A stretch of 32,698 nucleotides of DNA from an uncultured Bacilli bacterium (lineage in GTDB: Bacteria > Bacillota_I > Bacilli_A > RF39 > UBA660), in assembly GCA_947631105.1 (NCBI GenBank), contig CANRKD010000009.1:1-32698 (forward strand), given 5' to 3'. Both the position numbers and the translations under genes were made by a program. The notes beneath the pieces are model-generated. The model was not told the DNA's origin. It made no database searches and saw nothing but the letters and a program-made list of their open reading frames with translations. Shown piece after piece: positions 20,940 to 27,326 of the stretch. How positions within the stretch are numbered: position 1 is the stretch's first letter; each line of letters starts with the position of its first letter.

Positions 20940-22355
20940 ATGAAACATGAGTTAGAAAAATATAATCAAAAACGAAATTTTAATAAAACAAAAGAACCAA
21001 AAGGAAAAATAAAGAAAAATAATAAAAAATTAAGATTTGTCGTTCAACATCACATAGCCAGAAAAGATCATTATGATTTTCGTTTAGAGTGGCAAGGTAC
21101 ATTAAAAAGCTGGGCAGTTCCCAAAGGGCCTTCTTATAATTTAGAAGACAAACGTTTAGCTATTGAAGTCGAAAATCATCCTATCGAGTATCGTAATTTT
21201 GAAGGAACAATTCCGAAAGGAGAATATGGTGGTGGTACAGTAATGATTTGGGATGAAGGATACTGGACACCTACAGAAAATATCAATGTTGGTTTTAAAA
21301 AAGGTAATATAAAATTTATTTTATATGGGAAACGTTTAAAAGGAAAATGGACATTGATCCGTTTTAAAGACAACAATTGGCTTTTACGAAAAGAAAAAGA
21401 TTCTTATAATTTATTTAAAACAATTAATGAATATCAAACGAGTATTAGAACAGGAAGAACAATGAATGAAATAGCAAAAGGTATAAATAAAAAACTAAAT
21501 TCAACAAAAGAACAAATAATAGAGGGTATTAAAATATCTAATCCAGATAAAATTATTTTTAAAAAACCTCGTCAAACAAAGTGGGATATAGCTAAATATT
21601 ATCAAAAGATAGCCAAAAGAATGATACCATTTATTGAAAGAAGAATAATAAGTACCATTCGTTGTCCTGATGGTTTAGAAGGAACGCATTTTTTTAAAAA
21701 ACATTTTGAAAATATAAATGCCGGAATTGGTAAAATCAAAATACCTAATAAAAAGAATAAAAAAGAAGATTACTACTATATTAAAGATATTTTTGGATTG
21801 ATCTCAGAAGTGCAAATGAATAGCTATGAATTTCATATTAGTGGAAGTTATATAAATAATTTAAATAGACCAAATATGTTAGTTTTTGATTTAGATCCAG
21901 ATGAAAATATGAATATCAATCAAATTCGTCAGGGAGTAAAAGATTTAAAAAGCATTCTAGATGAATTGAATTTAGTTTCATTTTTAAAAACGAGTGGTGG
22001 AAAAGGGTATCATGTTGTGGTACCTATAAATACTTTAAAAACATGGAAACAATTTCGAGAATTTGCTTTTAATATCGCCAAAGTAATGGAGGAAAAATGG
22101 CCAGATAAATACGTAAGTAATATTCGTAAAGAAAAAAGAAAAGGCAAAATTTTTATTGATTGGATTAGAAATACTAAAGGTGCATCCAGTGTGGCACCTT
22201 ACTCGATTCGAATGCGTCCTAAATTAGCTGTATCTATGCCAATTTTTTGGAACGAATTAGATAAAATTAAACCGGATGAAATAACAATGGAAAAAGCAAT
22301 AAAACGTTTAAATAGGAAAGACCCTTGGAATAATTTTTTTGATGTAAATCAATAA
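20940..22355 (+). CDS. LigD-type 3'-phosphoesterase (PE) + primase-polymerase (Pol) fusion protein
   Basis: PE: FVVQHHIARKDHYDFRLEWQGTLKSWAVPKGPS, NHPIEYRNFEGTIPKGEYGGGTV; Pol: LVFDLDPDE, TSGGKGYHVVVPI, IFIDWIRNTKGASSVAPYSIR. Confidence 0.95.
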   Translation: MKHELEKYNQKRNFNKTKEPKGKIKKNNKKLRFVVQHHIARKDHYDFRLEWQGTLKSWAVPKGPSYNLEDKRLAIEVENHPIEYRNFEGTIPKGEYGGGTVMIWDEGYWTPTENINVGFKKGNIKFILYGKRLKGKWTLIRFKDNNWLLRKEKDSYNLFKTINEYQTSIRTGRTMNEIAKGINKKLNSTKEQIIEGIKISNPDKIIFKKPRQTKWDIAKYYQKIAKRMIPFIERRIISTIRCPDGLEGTHFFKKHFENINAGIGKIKIPNKKNKKEDYYYIKDIFGLISEVQMNSYEFHISGSYINNLNRPNMLVFDLDPDENMNINQIRQGVKDLKSILDELNLVSFLKTSGGKGYHVVVPINTLKTWKQFREFAFNIAKVMEEKWPDKYVSNIRKEKRKGKIFIDWIRNTKGASSVAPYSIRMRPKLAVSMPIFWNELDKIKPDEITMEKAIKRLNRKDPWNNFFDVNQ

Positions 22356-22380
22356 AAAAATGGTGAATAAATCACCATTT
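22353..22380 (-). terminator. Hairpin with a U-run only on the minus strand
   Basis: AAATGGTGA (22358-22366) / TCACCATTT (22372-22380); on the minus strand the stem is followed by T-rich sequence, on the plus strand it is not. Confidence 0.35.
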
Positions 22381-22453
22381 AAGTTAAGGAAATGAATTAT
22401 GAAAATAAATATAATACATGTATTATAAGTAACATTAAAAAAGAATAAACATA

Positions 22454-22611
22454 TGTTATAATAAATTAAAAGATTAATAAAGGATGTAAAAATATATATC
22501 AAAGAAATAAGAAAGGGTTTTAAAGAATAGCTATCCTAATATATTCTATGCGAAATTAAATTTTTAGTGATACTAAAAAACAGCAAATTAAAAAAATATT
22601 GCTGTTTTTTT
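22454..22611 (+). ncRNA. Candidate small RNA (promoter to terminator, no ORF)
   Basis: Extended -10 TGTTATAAT (22454-22462), roughly 140 nt without a start codon leading an ORF, then intrinsic terminator 22575-22611. Confidence 0.3.
22575..22611 (+). terminator. Intrinsic terminator
   Basis: AAAAAACAGCAA / TTGCTGTTTTTT 12-bp stem with T-run. Confidence 0.85.
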
Positions 22612-22663
22612 AATTTTAATTCACTATAAAAATATTTAAAATACAGAAGAAAGAGCGAATAAA

Positions 22664-22672
22664 TGTTATAAT
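22664..22672 (+). promoter_or_regulatory. Extended -10 promoter of the PD-(D/E)XK-like gene
   Basis: TGTTATAAT 36 nt upstream of ATG 22700. Confidence 0.5.
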
Positions 22673-22699
22673 ATTTAAGTCAGTTATATAGGAGGAAAA

Positions 22700-24595
22700 A
22701 TGTTATTATTAGAAACAAAATATCCGGAAATAGTCAACCATACTATTTATTACTTATTAAAATATGTAAAAAAAAGATATGGTAATGATACGGAAGAAGT
22801 GATAGATCATCTCATAATTAAATATTTAAGAAGAGAACAATTTAATAATTGTAAAAATGCTTTTAATAATTTATTTTATTGGCTTCAAGATGGTTACGAT
22901 CATTCTTTAGATAATCTAACCAAATTTATTTTATATAGTGTGTTAAAAAATAATCACGAGTTTGTAAAATTAAAACAAGATACTGAATATCAAGTGAAAT
23001 TGAATAAACTATTAGAAAAATATGAGCTAGATAAAAATAAAATTAAAAGAAATATATATAATTTAAATTGGTATTTAAAAATATTTGCTAATGAAAAATT
23101 TTTAACTGATTTAGATACATTATATCAGAAAGGATCATTGGAAAAATATTTAGACGAAAATCCTCAATATATAAAGGAATATATAGATATACTTCCAAAA
23201 AAAATACAAAAAAAATTTAACAAATATTCTGATTTATATTTAGAAACTGACCGCCTCATCAATTATTTTTGTGAGAATATGAAAAATAAAAATTTTGTAG
23301 ATCTATTTTGGAATGATACATCTGCTAAAAATGAAGAAGAAATTCAAAATTTAGTAAAATGTCTTTTAGATGCCTATTTTTATAAACAAGATATCGATAT
23401 TAATAGAGAAGTTGTCTATGGAAATGGAAAAATTGATTTTAAATTTTATAAAAATGGGAAAGAAATTGTTATTATTGAATTTAAAATGGCTAAAAGTAGT
23501 TATTTAGTACAAGGTTATGAAAGTCAATTAGTACAATATATGAAATCTACCCATTGTCAAAAGGCTTATTATATTATTTTATGTTTTACCCAACAGGAAA
23601 TTAAAAAAGCCGAAAAATTTATTAAAAATCGCAAAATAACAAACTCTTATCATGAATTAATTCAACTAGTAACTTTTGACTTATGTAAAGAAAATAAAAT
23701 AGTAAGCAATAAATATGAATCAATCAAAAATCCAATTGATCAAAAAATAGAATATTATTTTGAATATTTAGTTACAATAAAGAAAATTCGCACTAAAAAT
23801 GAACTTTTAACTTATTTAAAAAAAATCAAAAAACATTTTTATAAAATTGAAAATTTAATTATCAAAAAGACTTATATTAAAAAATTTCATAAAATTGTAC
23901 ATGAAATAAAAAAATCAACTATTGATTTAGAAAAATTTTATAAAATTTATAATCAAAATGCTTTATATTTTTTAATGATTACCTTATTACAAGATATCAT
24001 AAATATAGAAACTTTTAAAAAAGTTATAGAGGAGTGTATTTTATATTTAGAAAATTTAATTCCGGAAAAAAATAAAGAAAGAATAAATGAAAAAAATATT
24101 GTAGAAATTTTTAATTTTCTAAAAAAATATCATTCTAATTTTTATATAATTATCAAAAAAATTCAATTACAAATATATATTATTGATGCTATCGATTTAG
24201 AATATAATATCAGTGTTATTCCTTGTCTGAATTGTCAAGAATTTATAATAGTTTGTACTTATATGAAAGAAGATCATTTAAAAAATCTTAGTAACCCAAT
24301 TTATACCTTTTTATGGTCATTAGCTTCGATTTTATATTGGCGAATAAATAAGGAAAATTTGAATTTAATTAAATCTTTTCTTATTCAAATGACTCCATAT
24401 ACAAAAAATCTAAAAGAAGATTCTCTAGAAGCAATTCAACTTTTTTTAGATAGTGTTGTAATGTATTTGCTTCACAATACCTATTTAGATAAATTTAATC
24501 CTTTTCAAAATTGCGATGAAAAAATATATATTCAATTAAAAAATTTCTTTGATCCTCTATTAGAAAGTGTGGTGAATAGCTATGATTATATTTAA
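22700..24595 (+). CDS. Uncharacterised 631-aa protein with central PD-(D/E)XK nuclease-like motifs
   Basis: GNGKIDFKFYKNGKEIVIIEFKMAK (GxxD ... ExK) followed by QLVQY (QxxxY); flanking helical domains without recognised family. Confidence 0.65.
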   Translation: MLLLETKYPEIVNHTIYYLLKYVKKRYGNDTEEVIDHLIIKYLRREQFNNCKNAFNNLFYWLQDGYDHSLDNLTKFILYSVLKNNHEFVKLKQDTEYQVKLNKLLEKYELDKNKIKRNIYNLNWYLKIFANEKFLTDLDTLYQKGSLEKYLDENPQYIKEYIDILPKKIQKKFNKYSDLYLETDRLINYFCENMKNKNFVDLFWNDTSAKNEEEIQNLVKCLLDAYFYKQDIDINREVVYGNGKIDFKFYKNGKEIVIIEFKMAKSSYLVQGYESQLVQYMKSTHCQKAYYIILCFTQQEIKKAEKFIKNRKITNSYHELIQLVTFDLCKENKIVSNKYESIKNPIDQKIEYYFEYLVTIKKIRTKNELLTYLKKIKKHFYKIENLIIKKTYIKKFHKIVHEIKKSTIDLEKFYKIYNQNALYFLMITLLQDIINIETFKKVIEECILYLENLIPEKNKERINEKNIVEIFNFLKKYHSNFYIIIKKIQLQIYIIDAIDLEYNISVIPCLNCQEFIIVCTYMKEDHLKNLSNPIYTFLWSLASILYWRINKENLNLIKSFLIQMTPYTKNLKEDSLEAIQLFLDSVVMYLLHNTYLDKFNPFQNCDEKIYIQLKNFFDPLLESVVNSYDYI

Positions 24596-25643
24596 TACAG
24601 ATAATTATAAATTTTATAATTATATTATTCATCATTTTATGAAAATGGAAGAATTAGATTTGGATGTAAATATAAAACCCTTTTTAAAAAAATATATTTT
24701 TTCTTATTTATATAGAGAGCAATTTTCAAAATCTTGTCAATGTGTAAAGGATATATATAATTGGACAATAAATGAGGTTCCTCATTTTTTAGATACTTTT
24801 CATGAAGTTGTTTTATATGGAATAATTCAATCGATGAATGATTTACAAGAAAAAAATCCTGATTTTAATAATTTGTATTTTGATGAAAATGCTAGAAAAA
24901 TAATTCATAAAATAGCCAGAAAAGATCAAAAAGAATTACCAAATTTTACTTTTCAAGAATTAAAAGAAGAATATTATAATACTTTTAACTACTATGACGT
25001 TTTATTTGCTGATTTAGATTTTTTATATTTAGAAAAATTTTATAATTCTCAAAATTTAGGGAATAACACTCTCATCAAAAATTTAGGAATTAATTTAGAA
25101 TATTATTTTGATATTTTACCAAAAGATATTCAAAAAAATTATCAGACAGGGCATATTACTTTTAATGGCGAAATAATTGAATTAATTCATTTTTTAGAAG
25201 ATGAAATAGAAAATCGTGATTTAGCCAAATTATTTTGGTAAAAAAATAAAAAAATATCTCTTTCTAAGATAAAAATAATTTTAAATAATATAATACTATT
25301 CTATTTTCATAACCAAGTAATTAATGTTTCTTGGAAGATTAAAGAAAAGAAAAATAAGTTAGAAATAATTTTTTATCAAAAAAAAGAAAAGGAAGAACCT
25401 ATTTTAGTTGAATTACATTTGGTACAGAAAGAATTACTCAATGAGCATTATTTGCATTCCTTATGTTCCGTTACAGAGTATTTTAAAAATTCCTATTTTA
25501 TTTTTTTAACATTTACTAATGAAGAATATAAAAATATTACAAATTACATGAATAAGTATGTTTATACTAAAAATATCCATAGCTTATTTTATTTGACTAT
25601 ATTTGATGTCCGTAAAAAAAGGGCAGTAACTAAAAAAAAATAA
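24582..25643 (+). pseudogene. Truncated, catalytically degenerate paralogue of the 22700..24595 protein, interrupted by one in-frame TAA (25239-25241)
   Basis: ORFs 24582..25241 and 25419..25643 are in the same frame; translation across the TAA aligns gaplessly with the upstream paralogue (LFWNDTSAKNEEEIQNLVKCLLDAYF vs LFW*KNKKISLSKIKIILNNIILFYF); EFK becomes ELH. Confidence 0.75.
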
Positions 25644-25665
25644 AGATATCCTTTAGGTATCTTTA
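25632..25665 (-). terminator. Intrinsic terminator of the minus-strand sipW-type operon
   Basis: TAAAGATA (25641-25648) / TATCTTTA (25658-25665); minus strand followed by a T-run (25632-25640 is A-rich on plus). Confidence 0.7.
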
Positions 25666-26087
25666 TGTAACCATTCATGTAGCCATATAGTAGGATATCC
25701 AATAAATTTAATATGGAATAAATAAATTCCTTTTACATCATTTATAGGAACTTTATAAGTATCTGTAGTATTATTTGCATCTCCTTTAGTAATATAGTAA
25801 ATATTATCATTTTCGTAAAGAATATCAACAACACGATGCGCAATGTATTTATTATTTATTTGATAAATCAAAATAGAATTTTTAGTAATTTTTTGTATAG
25901 ATAACTTATCAACTTTTTTAAATATAGCGACATCCCCTCGGCTAAAAGTGGGGTTCATACTATTGGAAAGAATAGCAATTGGTTCATATTTAAAAAAACC
26001 TAGCATAAAAAATATTAAAAAAGTAGCGTATAATAAAACAAATGCATAGCATAAAATAGATGATAGATAAATTTTAATTTTGAACAT
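25653..26087 (-). CDS. sipW: Signal peptidase I, ER/SipW type
   Basis: SNSMNPTFSRGDVAIF (Ser motif), YIAHRVV (His in place of Lys, as in ER-type), ITKGDANNTTD (Asp motif). Confidence 0.88.
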   Translation of the reverse strand: MFKIKIYLSSILCYAFVLLYATFLIFFMLGFFKYEPIAILSNSMNPTFSRGDVAIFKKVDKLSIQKITKNSILIYQINNKYIAHRVVDILYENDNIYYITKGDANNTTDTYKVPINDVKGIYLFHIKFIGYPTIWLHEWLHKDT

Positions 26088-26586
26088 ATTTAACAGTTCC
26101 TGTAATTGACTTGGTTTTTATAAGAGGTATTTCCGTTACATCTTTATCATATTCTACTTGCACGATAAAGGAAGTTGTTTCTCCTTTTTTTAAAATTTCT
26201 TGTGGGGAAGTAGCTGTATAATAAATAGCACTTGACCCAGTATCATTATCTAAATCATATACAATCTTATCTAATTTCGCTTCAATAGTTCCAGCATTTT
26301 CTATGGTAATTCTATAAGTAATAGTATTTCCTGGTTTGGCAAGTTTTGCATTAAAAGTAACGCTCGTATCTGTAAATTCAGGAGTTCCAGGATCACAATA
26401 TTCATCACTTAGGCAAGTTTCATCAACTGCCTCTATAGTGACTCCAGTAATTTTTACATTCCAAATACCTGTAATTTCTGCTATTCCTTTAATATCATAA
26501 TCTGTTGCAAAAGAAGAATAACCAACTGTTAAAAATAATAAAGTAACTAAAAAAATAAAGATAATCACACTTTTTTTCTTTTTCAT
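26074..26586 (-). CDS. CalY/TasA-like SipW substrate protein
   Basis: MKKKKSVIIFIFLVTLLFLTVGYSSFA signal-type N-terminus, beta-rich domain, SD AAAGGAG upstream of ATG 26586, 14-bp overlap with the peptidase gene. Confidence 0.75.
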   Translation of the reverse strand: MKKKKSVIIFIFLVTLLFLTVGYSSFATDYDIKGIAEITGIWNVKITGVTIEAVDETCLSDEYCDPGTPEFTDTSVTFNAKLAKPGNTITYRITIENAGTIEAKLDKIVYDLDNDTGSSAIYYTATSPQEILKKGETTSFIVQVEYDKDVTEIPLIKTKSITGTVKYVQN

Positions 26587-26593
26587 ATCTTCT

Positions 26594-26626
26594 CCTTTCA
26601 TAAAATAAATACGTTTTTATGAAAGG
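26594..26626 (-). promoter_or_regulatory. Perfect 12-bp hairpin overlapping the Shine-Dalgarno of the SipW substrate gene
   Basis: mRNA CCUUUCAUAAAA-ACGUAUUUA-UUUUAUGAAAGG immediately followed by AGAAGAUAUG; candidate -10 TATAAT at plus 26660-26665. Confidence 0.5.
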
Positions 26627-26765
26627 TAATTTTATTTATGAATGAATTACACTATTCCTATTATATTTTATGCAAATAAAGAATAAAGGTGCTAAATAGA
26701 ACATATAATATATTTTTATTTATTACCTATAAAAATATGATATACTCATAATAGAGGTGGTTAAC

Positions 26766-27314
26766 ATGTGGCTATACATAACTATAGTAATAGTTATTAT
26801 TCTTTTAATTGCATTATTTGTTACATATAACAGTTTTGTAAAGTTGAATAATAAAGTCAAAGAAGCATTTTCAACAATGGATGTTTATTTGAAAAAAAGA
26901 TGGGATTTAATACCTAATATTATTGAAACAGTAAAAGGATATACGAAACATGAAAAAGATACTTTAAAAGAAGTTATAGAATTAAGAAATAGTGCATATG
27001 ACAAAATGTCCGATATGGAAAAAATTAAGACAAACGAAGAATTATCAAAAGGCATTAATAAAATTATGGCGATAGCAGAAGACTATCCTGATTTAAAAGC
27101 AAGCGAAAATTTTAAAGATTTAAGTAATCAACTTACAAAAGTTGAAGAGGACATTGCAAATGCAAGAAAATATTATAATGGCACCGTTAGACTATATAAT
27201 AATAAAGTAGAAATGTTTCCAAGCAATATAATTGCAAAAATATTTGGCTATAAATCAAAAAATATGTTTGAAGCAAGCGAAGCAGAAAGAGAAAATGTAA
27301 AAGTTGAATTATAA
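26766..27314 (+). CDS. LemA family protein
   Basis: N-terminal TM, FVTYNSFVKLNNKVKEAFSTMDVYLKKRWDLIPNIIETVKGYTKHE, ENFKDLSNQLTKVEEDIANARKYYN. Confidence 0.95.
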   Translation: MWLYITIVIVIILLIALFVTYNSFVKLNNKVKEAFSTMDVYLKKRWDLIPNIIETVKGYTKHEKDTLKEVIELRNSAYDKMSDMEKIKTNEELSKGINKIMAIAEDYPDLKASENFKDLSNQLTKVEEDIANARKYYNGTVRLYNNKVEMFPSNIIAKIFGYKSKNMFEASEAERENVKVEL

Positions 27315-27326
27315 TGGAGGTAAACA

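Noticed and set aside
22411-22426. ATAATACATGTATTAT palindrome as a specific operator
   Set aside because: Perfect 16-bp palindromes are expected about once in a window this size at this AT content; position is suggestive but not sufficient to name a regulator.
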